From: CAZXNF01 sp050741255
Lineage (GTDB): Bacteria; Pseudomonadota; Gammaproteobacteria; Burkholderiales; SG8-41
Length of the DNA stretch: 13,620 nt
NCBI GenBank assembly: GCA_050741255.1
Contig: JBOIEQ010000117.1
Location: 1 to 13,620 of the forward strand
Direction: 5' to 3'
The notes under the pieces were generated by a model. It made no database searches. It was not told the origin of the DNA and saw only the letters and a list, made by a program, of their open reading frames with translations. Numbering within the stretch: position 1 is the stretch's first letter; each line of letters begins with the position of its first letter. This document shows, in pieces, positions 6,523-13,620 of the stretch. The position numbers and the translations under genes are program-made.

Positions 6523-6532
6523 CCTCCTCCTT
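6523..6532 (-). promoter_or_regulatory. Strong ribosome binding site for the second TctC gene
   Basis: On the minus strand AAGGAGGAGG ends 4 nt before the ATG at 6518, close to perfectly complementary to the 16S rRNA tail. Together with the signal peptide it fixes the start. Confidence 0.85.
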
Positions 6533-6552
6533 GTTTTTGATACCGCGCGGCG

Positions 6553-6558
6553 ATTATA
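6553..6558 (-). promoter_or_regulatory. Probable -10 box of the second TctC gene
   Basis: A perfect TATAAT on the minus strand lies 34 nt before the ATG. It would give a start site near 6546 and a leader of about 28 nt carrying the ribosome binding site. No good -35 match is found 16-18 nt upstream, so the promoter may need an activator or an alternative contact. Confidence 0.45.
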
Positions 6559-6634
6559 TCGGCGTTGCCGGAACGTCCGCCCGCTGCGGGTAAACTTCGA
6601 CTCCCTCTCCCGCCATTCGTTCCGGGGTTCCGCC

Positions 6635-7852
6635 ATGCCTTTGCCGCTCGACGGGGTCAAAGTCCTCGATTTCACCGCCATCATGGCGGGCCCCTACTGC
6701 ACGCTGATGCTGGCCGACATGGGCGCGGACGTCATCAAGATCGAGGCCTTTCCCGAAGGCGACGGCTCGCGTCGCTTCGAACCGAAGGTAAATGGGGAGA
6801 GCTATTGTTTCGCGGCGCTCAACCGCAACAAGCGCAGCCTGGGCCTGGACCTCAAGCAGGCGGCGGGCAAGGACATCTTCATGCGGCTGGCGAAGGACGC
6901 CGACATCGTCATCGAGAATTACCGGCCGGGGGTGACGAAAAAGCTGGGCATCGACTACGACGCGGTGAAGGCGGTCAATCCGAATGTCGTCTACGCCTCC
7001 ATCTCCGGCTTCGGCCAGACCGGTCCCTACGCGCACAAGGGCGGCTTCGACATCATCGCGCAGGGCATGAGCGGCATCATGCGCATGACCGGGGAGGCCG
7101 GCGGACGGCCCGCCAAGGTCGGCATCGCCATGAACGACATCGCGGCCGGCACCACCGCGCTCTACGCCATCCTCGGGGCCTACATCCAGCGCCTGCGCAC
7201 GGGCGTTGGCAACTACCTCGAAACCTCGCTGCTCGAAGCCGGGCTGGCCTGGACCTTCTGGGAGTTCGGCGCGTATTTCGGCGGCGGCGAACTGCCGCTC
7301 GCGAACGGCACGCGGCACCGCCGCTCGACGCCCTATCAGGCGTACAAGACGCAGGACGGCTACGTCACTGTGGGGGCCAACAACGAAAAGCTATGGACCA
7401 ACTTCTGCACCAGGGTGATCGACAAGCCCCAACTCATGCAGGACGCGCGCTTCAGCACACTGAATGCGCGGATGGCCAACATCGATGCCCTGCAGGACGA
7501 GATCGAGCAGGTGTTCCTGACCCGGGCCACGTCGCACTGGGTCGACAAACTGGACGCCGCGGGCGTGCCCGGCGGCCCGGTCTACACCTACGACCAGGCG
7601 CTCGCCGATCCGCACGTCCGCGCACGGCAGATGGTCGTCGAGGTGGACCATCCCAAGATCGGTCGCATGATGAACTTCGGCTCGCCCGTGAAGACCCGCA
7701 ACGAGTTCACCCGCATCCGCACGCCGGCGCCGTGGCTGGGACAACACTCCGCGGAGGTTGCGCAGACGCTGGGCTATGCGGACGACGAACTCGAAAAACT
7801 GTTCGCGACCAAAGTCATCTACGACGCGGAACGGGCGCCCCGCCCCTCGTAA
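6635..7852 (+). CDS. Family III (CaiB/BaiF) acyl-CoA transferase
   Basis: A cytoplasmic enzyme of 405 residues, the usual size for class III CoA-transferases (formyl-CoA transferase, CaiB, succinyl-CoA:acid transferases). It moves CoA between carboxylic acids. The N-terminal segment LDGVKVLDFTAIMAGPYCTLMLADMGADVIKIE (5-37) is diagnostic. NRNKRSLGLDLK (63-74), IVIENYRPGV (91-100), SISGFGQTGPY (122-132) and GFDIIAQGMSG (137-147) follow in the usual order. Asp168 in AMNDIAAG corresponds to catalytic Asp169 of formyl-CoA transferase. The C-terminal part (about 225-340) contains RRSTPYQAY and the small domain, with GVPGGPVYTYDQALADPHVRARQM. The start is the first ATG that gives the conserved N-terminus; the ribosome binding site is weak (GGGG 8 nt upstream). 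The gene is divergent from the second TctC receptor and is the only one in its unit unless the downstream peptidase is read through. The acid partner cannot be identified. Confidence 0.93.
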   Translation: MPLPLDGVKVLDFTAIMAGPYCTLMLADMGADVIKIEAFPEGDGSRRFEPKVNGESYCFAALNRNKRSLGLDLKQAAGKDIFMRLAKDADIVIENYRPGVTKKLGIDYDAVKAVNPNVVYASISGFGQTGPYAHKGGFDIIAQGMSGIMRMTGEAGGRPAKVGIAMNDIAAGTTALYAILGAYIQRLRTGVGNYLETSLLEAGLAWTFWEFGAYFGGGELPLANGTRHRRSTPYQAYKTQDGYVTVGANNEKLWTNFCTRVIDKPQLMQDARFSTLNARMANIDALQDEIEQVFLTRATSHWVDKLDAAGVPGGPVYTYDQALADPHVRARQMVVEVDHPKIGRMMNFGSPVKTRNEFTRIRTPAPWLGQHSAEVAQTLGYADDELEKLFATKVIYDAERAPRPS

Positions 7853-7874
7853 CCGCAAAGTACAGGCGGCCAAT

Positions 7875-7895
7875 GTCAGTGTAGGACTACATGAC
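7875..7895. promoter_or_regulatory. Palindrome upstream of the metallopeptidase gene
   Basis: GTCA-(G)-TGTAG (7875-7884) and CTACA-TGAC (7887-7895) form a 9-bp inverted repeat around a 2-nt centre with one unpaired G. The centre is too short for a hairpin loop, so a protein-binding dyad is more likely than an RNA structure. The right arm touches the predicted -35 box, as expected for a repressor site. The binding protein is unknown. Confidence 0.4.
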
Positions 7896-7918
7896 GGCCC
7901 CGCCGCGCCGACTATACT
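7891..7918 (+). promoter_or_regulatory. Predicted sigma-70 promoter of the metallopeptidase gene
   Basis: ATGACG (7891-7896) and TATACT (7913-7918) are 16 nt apart and match the -35 and -10 consensus at 4 and 5 of 6 positions. The expected start site is near 7925, giving a leader of about 27 nt with GGAG at 7942-7945. This supports separate transcription from the CoA-transferase gene, whose stop lies 99 nt before the ATG. Confidence 0.5.
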
Positions 7919-7951
7919 GCGGCATCCGTGGCTGGACGACTGGAGAACGCC

Positions 7952-8812
7952 ATGCGCTGGGAAGGCGGCAGGGAAAGCGGCAACGTCGAGGACCGGCGCG
8001 GCATGTCCGTGGGCCGTGGCGTGGCCGGCGGCGGGATCGGCGTCATCATCATTGCGGTGATCGCCATGTTCATGGGCGTGGACCCGAACATCATCCTGGA
8101 AGGTGCGAAACAACTGGAAGCGCCACAGTCCCAGACACCCACCGGCAATTACAAGGGAACGACCGAGGAAGAAAAGCTCAAGCAGTTCGTATCCGTCGTC
8201 CTGGCCGACACCGAGGACACCTGGCGCGGCCTCTTCCAGAAGGCAGGCCGTCAGTACCAGGACCCCCGGCTCGTCCTCTTCACCGGCGCGGTCGATTCCG
8301 CCTGCGGCACGGCGAACTCGGCGGTGGGTCCTTTCTACTGCCCTGGCGACCAGAAGGTCTATATCGACCTCGGCTTCTACCGCGAACTGCGGGATCGCTT
8401 CAAGGCGCCCGGCGAATTCGCCCAGGCCTATGTCCTCGCGCACGAAGTGGGCCACCACGTGCAGAACCTGCTCGGCATTTCGGAGCAGGTGCAGCGGGCG
8501 CAGAGCCGCATGGGCCAGGCCCAGGCGAACGCGCTATCGGTGCGGGTGGAACTGCAGGCGGACTGTTTCGCGGGCGTGTGGGCGAACAATGCCAACCGGA
8601 CCCGCAGCATGATCGAAAACGGCGACGTCGAGGCGGCGCTCAATGCGGCGGCCGCGATCGGCGACGACCGGCTGCAGCGGCAGGCGCGCGGCACCGTTTC
8701 GCCGGAGTCTTTCACCCACGGCACGTCGGAGCAGCGCATGCGCTGGTTCAAGCGCGGGCTGGAGAGCGGCAGCGTGCAGGCCTGCGACACCTTCAAGGCC
8801 GCGCAGTTATAG
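7952..8812 (+). CDS. ypfJ: YpfJ-type neutral zinc metallopeptidase, membrane-anchored
   Basis: A 286-residue protein of the putative neutral zinc metallopeptidase family (YpfJ/KPN_02809). The N-terminus MRWEGGRESGNVEDRRG is the conserved start of the family and fixes the ATG at 7952, preceded by GGAG; an in-frame GTG at 7928 would add 8 unconserved residues. A hydrophobic segment (about 26-42) gives a single N-terminal membrane anchor, placing the catalytic domain outside the cytoplasm. The zinc motif HEVGHH (164-169) supplies His164, Glu165 and His168, and Glu200 in VELQADCFAG is the probable third ligand. SACGTANSAVGPFYCPGDQKVYIDL (about 116-140) and the C-terminal HGTSEQRMRWFKRG are also family hallmarks. 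The physiological substrate is not established for the family. Its stop codon ends 3 nt before the convergent dctM stop, so both transcripts must terminate inside the other gene. Confidence 0.93.
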   Translation: MRWEGGRESGNVEDRRGMSVGRGVAGGGIGVIIIAVIAMFMGVDPNIILEGAKQLEAPQSQTPTGNYKGTTEEEKLKQFVSVVLADTEDTWRGLFQKAGRQYQDPRLVLFTGAVDSACGTANSAVGPFYCPGDQKVYIDLGFYRELRDRFKAPGEFAQAYVLAHEVGHHVQNLLGISEQVQRAQSRMGQAQANALSVRVELQADCFAGVWANNANRTRSMIENGDVEAALNAAAAIGDDRLQRQARGTVSPESFTHGTSEQRMRWFKRGLESGSVQACDTFKAAQL

Positions 8813-8815
8813 GCT

Positions 8816-10126
8816 CTACTTCGCCTGCGTGATCAGCACGTCGGGCAGCCAGGTCGCGATCTGCGGGAACGCGGTGATCAGCACGATCGCCAGCACCATC
8901 ATGCAGAAGAACGGGATGGACGCGTAGGCGACGTAATTGCTGTCGCGCCCGCTCATGGTCTGCAGCACGAACATGTTGAAGCCGAGCGGCGGCGTCACCT
9001 CCGCGATCTCCACCAGCAGCACGATGAAGATGCCGAACCAGACGAGGTCGAAGCCGGCCTTTTCGATCATGGGAATCACGATCGAGGTCGTCAGCACGAT
9101 CATCGACACGCCGTCGAGCGCCGTGCCGAGGATGATGTAGATCACCGCGAGAATCGCAATCAGCGCGTACGGGTGCGGGTTCAGCGCATACACCCACTCC
9201 GCCAGCGCCTTCGGGATGCCGGTGAAGGCCATGCAGGACGAGAGGAAGCTCGCCCCGGCGAGGATGAACATGATCATGCAGGAGAGCCGGGTCGCGCCCA
9301 TCAGGCTCTGCCAGAAGGTGTCGCGCGTGAGGCCGCCCGACCACGCAGCGATGATCAGCGCGCCCAGCACGCCGTAGGCCGCCGCCTCCGTGGCCGTGGC
9401 CCAGCCGATCACCATCACCCACACGATGAACACGATCAGCAGCAGGCAGGGGATCAGCAGCCGGCTGCGATAGAGCTTCTCCCGCAGCGACAGGCGGATC
9501 TCCTCTTTCGGTGTCTTCTCGGGGTTGAGCAGCGCCCACACCACGATGTAGCCCGAGAACAGCAGCATCAGCAGCAACCCGGGCAGGCAGCCGGCGAGGA
9601 AGACCTTGAGGATGGAGACTTCCGCCGCCACCGCGTAGACCACCATGATGATCGACGGCGGCAGCAGGATGCCCAGCGTGCCCGCCCCGCACAGCGAACC
9701 GAGGCAGGTCTTTTCGTCGTAGCCGCGTTTCTTCAGTTCCGGCAGCGCGACCTTGGCGATGGTCGCGCAGGTGGCGGCCGACGAGCCGGACACCGTGCCG
9801 AAGATGCCGCAGGCGAGGATGTTCACGTGCATCAGCCGGCCCGGCAGCCAGGTCAGCCACGGCGCGAGCCCTTCGAACATCTCCTCGGAGAGCTTGGTAC
9901 GGTAGAGGATCTCTCCCATCCAGATGAACAGCGGCAAGGCTGCGATCGTCCAGTTTGCGCTGGAGCCCCAAAAGGACTGAAACAGGTTCACTTCCGGCGG
10001 CGAGGAGGTGAAGAACTGCAGCCCCACCCACGCCACCGCGGCCAGCGCGATCGCGATCCACACCCCGCCGAACAGCAGCACGAGCAGCAGCGCGAAGAGG
10101 ATGCAGGCGATGGTGAGCGTTGACAT
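8816..10126 (-). CDS. dctM: TRAP transporter large permease subunit DctM
   Basis: The 436-residue large membrane subunit of a tripartite ATP-independent periplasmic transporter, which uses an ion gradient to import a carboxylate delivered by the periplasmic receptor. About 12 hydrophobic segments run through its length. Family signatures are GTVSGSSAATCATIAKVALPELKKRGY (around 109-135), GTLGILLPPSIIMVVYAV (about 146-163) and TPPLGFNMFVLQ near the C-terminus. I place the start at the ATG at 10126 (MSTLTIACILF); a longer frame from 10207 only translates the heptamer repeat upstream. No Shine-Dalgarno sequence is visible before this ATG because the repeat begins 7 nt upstream, so expression may rely on coupling or on a leaderless-like start. 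It is the last gene of the dctP-dctQ-dctM unit and convergent with ypfJ. Confidence 0.93.
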   Translation of the reverse strand: MSTLTIACILFALLLVLLFGGVWIAIALAAVAWVGLQFFTSSPPEVNLFQSFWGSSANWTIAALPLFIWMGEILYRTKLSEEMFEGLAPWLTWLPGRLMHVNILACGIFGTVSGSSAATCATIAKVALPELKKRGYDEKTCLGSLCGAGTLGILLPPSIIMVVYAVAAEVSILKVFLAGCLPGLLLMLLFSGYIVVWALLNPEKTPKEEIRLSLREKLYRSRLLIPCLLLIVFIVWVMVIGWATATEAAAYGVLGALIIAAWSGGLTRDTFWQSLMGATRLSCMIMFILAGASFLSSCMAFTGIPKALAEWVYALNPHPYALIAILAVIYIILGTALDGVSMIVLTTSIVIPMIEKAGFDLVWFGIFIVLLVEIAEVTPPLGFNMFVLQTMSGRDSNYVAYASIPFFCMMVLAIVLITAFPQIATWLPDVLITQAK

Positions 10127-10133
10127 GAAAAAT

Positions 10134-10234
10134 CGGGATTGGGGATTAGGGATTCGGGATTGGAGAGTGAAACCCTGCACGGCGTGGCCAGAGGCCGCCG
10201 TTTTCAAATCCCCAATCCCTAATCCCGAATCCCG
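10134..10234. repeat. Inverted heptamer array (GGGATT-type intergenic repeat)
   Basis: Four tandem heptamers of form NGGGATT run from 10134 to 10161, with first bases C, G, A and C. Four more run in reverse orientation at 10207-10234, reading C, C, A, G from the minus strand. The arms can pair over 28 bp with only two mismatches, leaving a 45-nt loop. The left arm starts 7 nt before the dctM ATG and the right arm ends on the base before the dctQ stop codon, so the element fills the gene junction exactly. Similar GGGATT heptamer elements are scattered between genes in several proteobacteria, especially Xanthomonadaceae. On the mRNA it would form a strong hairpin between dctQ and dctM. Confidence 0.85.
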
Positions 10235-10777
10235 TCATAACGTTTCGGAGAAGTCACCCTGCTCGCCGCGCACGCGGCGCTCATCCTCCGCGACCTGATA
10301 GGCGGGTTTTTGGCCACGCAGCACGGCGACGAGGTCATCCATGACCGCAATGAAGAAGATGATGACGCCGAAGAGAAAGGACAGTTGCGGGATCCAGATC
10401 GGAATCTTGATCAGCCCCTGCGCGACTTCCTTGAACTTCCAGCTGTCGAAGACGAAGGTCGCCACCGCCCACAGCATGTAGCCGACGAACAGCGCGGTGA
10501 TGCCGAGCGCAACGACCTCCGCGCACCAGCGGGCGCGCGGGCCCAGCATGTCGATCCACAACCCGACGCGGACCAGTTCGCCCTTGCGGAAGGTATGGCC
10601 CAGCGCGAAGAACGCCGAGGCCGCGCACAACCAGGCGGTGATGTCGTCCGCGCCGCGGATCAGGAAGCCGACCTCGCGGCCGAACGCCTGCGCCAGCATG
10701 AGCGCCGCAATGCCGGCGAGGCAGGCCGCCGCCAGCGCGCCGCTGGCGGCGTAGAGGCCGTCCAGTACACGCCGCAT
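10235..10777 (-). CDS. dctQ: TRAP transporter small permease subunit DctQ
   Basis: The small membrane subunit of the TRAP transporter, 180 residues, normal for DctQ. Four hydrophobic segments lie at about 12-32, 47-66, 88-109 and 126-150. Typical DctQ features are RGADDITAWL (41-50), FRKGELVRVGLWIDML (63-78) and the KIPIWIPQLSFLFG (124-137) stretch before the last helix. The C-terminal tail is charged (EDERRVRGEQGD). I prefer the ATG at 10777 (MRRVLDGLYAASGAL); a GTG at 10798 would add 7 residues, and neither has a convincing ribosome binding site. It lies 37 nt after dctP and is separated from dctM by the heptamer repeat. Confidence 0.9.
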   Translation of the reverse strand: MRRVLDGLYAASGALAAACLAGIAALMLAQAFGREVGFLIRGADDITAWLCAASAFFALGHTFRKGELVRVGLWIDMLGPRARWCAEVVALGITALFVGYMLWAVATFVFDSWKFKEVAQGLIKIPIWIPQLSFLFGVIIFFIAVMDDLVAVLRGQKPAYQVAEDERRVRGEQGDFSETL

Positions 10778-10814
10778 TGCTGAGCGCCCGGCGTGCACCG
10801 CGGTGGCCGGAGGA

Positions 10815-11786
10815 CTATTTGCCGCGATAAACGCTGATGATCGCCGCGGCGTCGGGGCCGGCGGTCTTGAGCCATTCCGCCAGCATGGTGTCGCCGACCT
10901 TGGCGTAGGCGGCCTTCATGGCGGCGTCCGGCTCGTGCAGCGTGACGCCGTTGTCGGCCAGCCCCTTGTTGGCGTTCACCTCGCGCAACTTGGCCAGTTC
11001 CCAGCCGCGCTTTTCGGCAGCGGCGGCAGCGTCGAGCACCGCTTTTTTCTGGCTGTCCGGCAGGCGGTCGAACGCGCGCGCGTTGACGACGACGGCGTTC
11101 TTCGGATGCCACGCGTTCGTCAGGTAGTAGTTCTTGACGAATTCCCAGGCCTTGGTGGAATTGCCGGTGGCCGACGAGGTGACCATCGAGGTAATGGTGC
11201 CGGTGGCGAAGGCCTGCGGCACTTCCGGCACCTGCACGACCGTCGGGCTCGCGCCCAGCAGTTCGGCAAAGCGCGCCGTCATCGGGCTGTAGGTGCGCAT
11301 CTTCTGCCCCTTCAGGTCGTCCACGGTCTTCATCGGGTTCTTGACGTAGATGCCCTGCCCCGGCCACGCGACCGAATACAGCAGCTTGAGGCCGCGTCCG
11401 GCGAGCTGCTTCTCGAGCTGCGGCTTCTGCGCCTGGTAGAACTTCCAGGCGTTGTCCCAGCCCGCCGCCACGAACGGCAGGTTGTCGGCGGCGAACACCG
11501 GGTCTTCGTTGCCGAACTGGCCGAGGAGGATCTCGACGATCGGCACCTGACCGGTGGAGGCCGCCCGCAGCATGTCGGGATGCTTGATCAGCGAACCATT
11601 GGTGTGCAGCGTGATGTCGAGCTGGCCGCCGGTCGCCTTCCGCACGTCGTCGGCGAACTGCTTGACGTTGATCGTGTGAAATTCGCCGTCCGAATATGGC
11701 GTCGGCATGTCCCACTTGGTCTGCGCCTGCGCCGCGAGCGGCAGGCAGAAGGCGGCGATGCCCGCCAGCATGGTTGTGAATCGCAT
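10815..11786 (-). CDS. dctP: TRAP transporter periplasmic receptor DctP
   Basis: The extracytoplasmic solute receptor of the TRAP system, 323 residues. The signal peptide covers 1-20 or 1-22, with cleavage around AAQAQ before TKWDMPTPY. The body has the DctP features: a polar N-terminal strand followed by a helix with FADDVRKATGGQLDITLHTNGSL (about 44-66), Arg164 in LKGQKMRTYSPM at the position of the family's carboxylate-binding arginine, and VPEVPQAFATGTITSMVTS (187-204). The ATG at 11786 is chosen for its AAGGGAG ribosome binding site and the signal peptide; the longer frame to 11885 is not supported. Next to pcp and a 5-oxoprolinase gene, pyroglutamate is a plausible ligand. I recall that two Bordetella pertussis DctP receptors bind pyroglutamate, but membership of this protein in that subfamily is inference. 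Confidence 0.92.
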   Translation of the reverse strand: MRFTTMLAGIAAFCLPLAAQAQTKWDMPTPYSDGEFHTINVKQFADDVRKATGGQLDITLHTNGSLIKHPDMLRAASTGQVPIVEILLGQFGNEDPVFAADNLPFVAAGWDNAWKFYQAQKPQLEKQLAGRGLKLLYSVAWPGQGIYVKNPMKTVDDLKGQKMRTYSPMTARFAELLGASPTVVQVPEVPQAFATGTITSMVTSSATGNSTKAWEFVKNYYLTNAWHPKNAVVVNARAFDRLPDSQKKAVLDAAAAAEKRGWELAKLREVNANKGLADNGVTLHEPDAAMKAAYAKVGDTMLAEWLKTAGPDAAAIISVYRGK

Positions 11787-11792
11787 GATCAG

Positions 11793-11799
11793 CTCCCTT
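11793..11799 (-). promoter_or_regulatory. Ribosome binding site deciding the dctP start
   Basis: AAGGGAG on the minus strand ends 6 nt before the ATG at 11786, selecting this start over the upstream in-frame codons. Confidence 0.75.
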
Positions 11800-11835
11800 T
11801 TGAGTATCCCGATGCCAAATCTTACTCGACCCGGC

Positions 11836-11864
11836 TGGCCACTCGTGCAGCCCGCACTTAGAAT
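11836..11864 (+). promoter_or_regulatory. Predicted promoter of the pcp-5-oxoprolinase unit
   Basis: TGGCCA (11836-11841) and TAGAAT (11859-11864) are 17 nt apart and match sigma-70 boxes at 4 and 5 of 6 positions. The expected start is near 11871, 47 nt before the pcp ATG. The 131-nt divergent gap 11787-11917 must also hold the dctP promoter; TAAGAT on the minus strand (11824-11819) is a weak -10 candidate. Confidence 0.4.
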
Positions 11865-11917
11865 GATGGCTGTTGCCGTGCGCATCTTCCCTGCTTAACG
11901 GTCCGGGCGCAATCTCC

Positions 11918-12660
11918 ATGTCCGGTCCCCGCTCTCCTCACCCCATCGGACGCTCCGTGCCCCGACGCCCAGCCCGCACCATCGTCGCCTCGCCGCCCAA
12001 GCGCCGCGCACCACAACCGGGCATCCGCCTGCTGGTCACCGCCTTTGAACCCTTCGCGGGCGATACCCTGAACGCGTCACAGGAAGCCGTGCAGCGGCTG
12101 CCGTCCCGCATCGCCGGTGCCGGCATCGTGCGGGAGATCCTGCCCACGATGTTCGGGCGCGCGCTCGAAAGCCTGGCCGAGCTGATCGAGCGCGAGCGCC
12201 CGACGCATGTCGTCTGCGTGGGTGAGGCCGGCGGACGGGCCGAACTGTGCGTCGAACGCATCGCGATCAACGTGGACGATGCGCGGCTGCGCGACAACGC
12301 GGGCCGGCAGCCGGTCGATACCCCGGTCGTTGCCGGCGGTCCCGCGGCCTATTTCTCGACCCTGCCGATCAAGGCCATGGCGGCGGCGATCCGTGCCGCC
12401 GGCCTGCCCGCCGCCGTCTCCAACAGCGCGGGCACCTACGTCTGCAACCACGTCTTTTACGGTCTGCTGCACCTCGCCGCGACGCGCTACCCAAAGTTGC
12501 GCGCGGGGTTCATCCACGTCCCCTGCCTGCCCGCGCAGGCTGCCGCGCACGCCGGCATGCCGTCCCTGTCGGCAACGGACACCGCGCGCGGGCTGGTCGC
12601 CGCGCTGCAGGCCGTGGTCACCGTCCGCAAGGATCTCGCCGTCAGCGAGGGCCGCGAAGC

Positions 12661-12664
<4 letters not shown>
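11918..12664 (+). CDS. pcp: Pyroglutamyl peptidase I (pyrrolidone-carboxylate peptidase, C15)
   Basis: A cytoplasmic cysteine peptidase that removes N-terminal pyroglutamate (5-oxoproline) from peptides. The core starts at about residue 36 (IRLLVTAFEPFAGD). The catalytic triad is complete: Glu113 in VERIAINVDDAR, Cys176 in AGTYVCNH, and His200 in GFIHVP. Their spacings of 63 and 24 residues equal those of Bacillus Pcp (Glu81, Cys144, His168, from memory). VSNSAGTYVCNHVFYGLLH and GGPAAYFSTLPIKAM are close to the family pattern. The protein is 248 residues, about 35 longer than typical Pcp because of a Pro/Arg-rich N-terminal extension from the ATG at 11918. No other ATG lies between this and the core and the ribosome binding site is poor, so an unusual start codon (for example a GTG near 11957) is possible. 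The stop overlaps the next gene's ATG as ATGA, a sign of translational coupling. Confidence 0.93.

Positions 12665-13620
<956 letters not shown>

Noticed and set aside
6560..6600. Promoter for the CoA-transferase gene (TTGCCG and TAAACT)
   Set aside because: The two boxes are 20 nt apart, too far for a normal sigma-70 promoter, so it was not listed as a feature.
10127..10207. 27-residue N-terminal extension of DctM
   Set aside because: It is the translated heptamer repeat and its loop (IPNPQSR-like text). DctM proteins start at the first membrane helix, which begins at the ATG at 10126.
11787..11917. Sigma-54 promoter for dctP (TGGCAT near 11815)
   Set aside because: The -24 half resembles the consensus but no GC occurs at the -12 position with correct spacing.

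Overview
The window looks like chromosomal DNA of a GC-rich betaproteobacterium, most likely Burkholderiales and perhaps Alcaligenaceae/Bordetella-like. The grounds are the two orphan TctC/Bug-type periplasmic receptors, a TRAP system, a CaiB-type CoA-transferase, and strong third-position GC bias that creates long antisense shadow frames. No tRNA, rRNA, CRISPR array, transposase or phage gene is visible.

Left block (1-5402): the first 21 codons of a glutathione S-transferase-like gene run off the left edge on the minus strand. Next comes a CysB-type LysR regulator (minus), transcribed divergently from a plus-strand cluster of four genes: a TauD/TfdA-type Fe(II)/2-oxoglutarate dioxygenase, a protein made of two tandem dimeric alpha/beta-barrel repeats, a TctC/Bug receptor, and a benzoylformate-decarboxylase-like ThDP enzyme. 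Spacings of 14, 60 and 17 nt suggest one transcript. The divergent gap has an AT-rich LysR box of exact T-N11-A form. The parts fit uptake of a carboxylate followed by oxidative and decarboxylating steps; the substrate cannot be read from the sequence.

Middle block (5403-8812): a REP-like pair of inverted hairpins separates the ThDP gene from a convergent second TctC/Bug receptor. That receptor is divergent from a family III CoA-transferase, which is followed by a YpfJ-type membrane-anchored neutral zinc metallopeptidase with its own probable promoter and a palindrome.

Right block (8816-13620): a minus-strand TRAP transporter (dctP-dctQ-dctM) is divergent from pcp (pyroglutamyl peptidase I). 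Pcp overlaps by 4 nt the start of an ATP-dependent 5-oxoprolinase gene that runs off the right edge. The most coherent functional reading of the window is a pyroglutamate (5-oxoproline) salvage module: possible uptake by the TRAP system, release from peptides by Pcp, and hydrolysis to glutamate by 5-oxoprolinase. An inverted array of GGGATT heptamers fills the dctQ-dctM junction and occupies the place where the dctM ribosome binding site should be.
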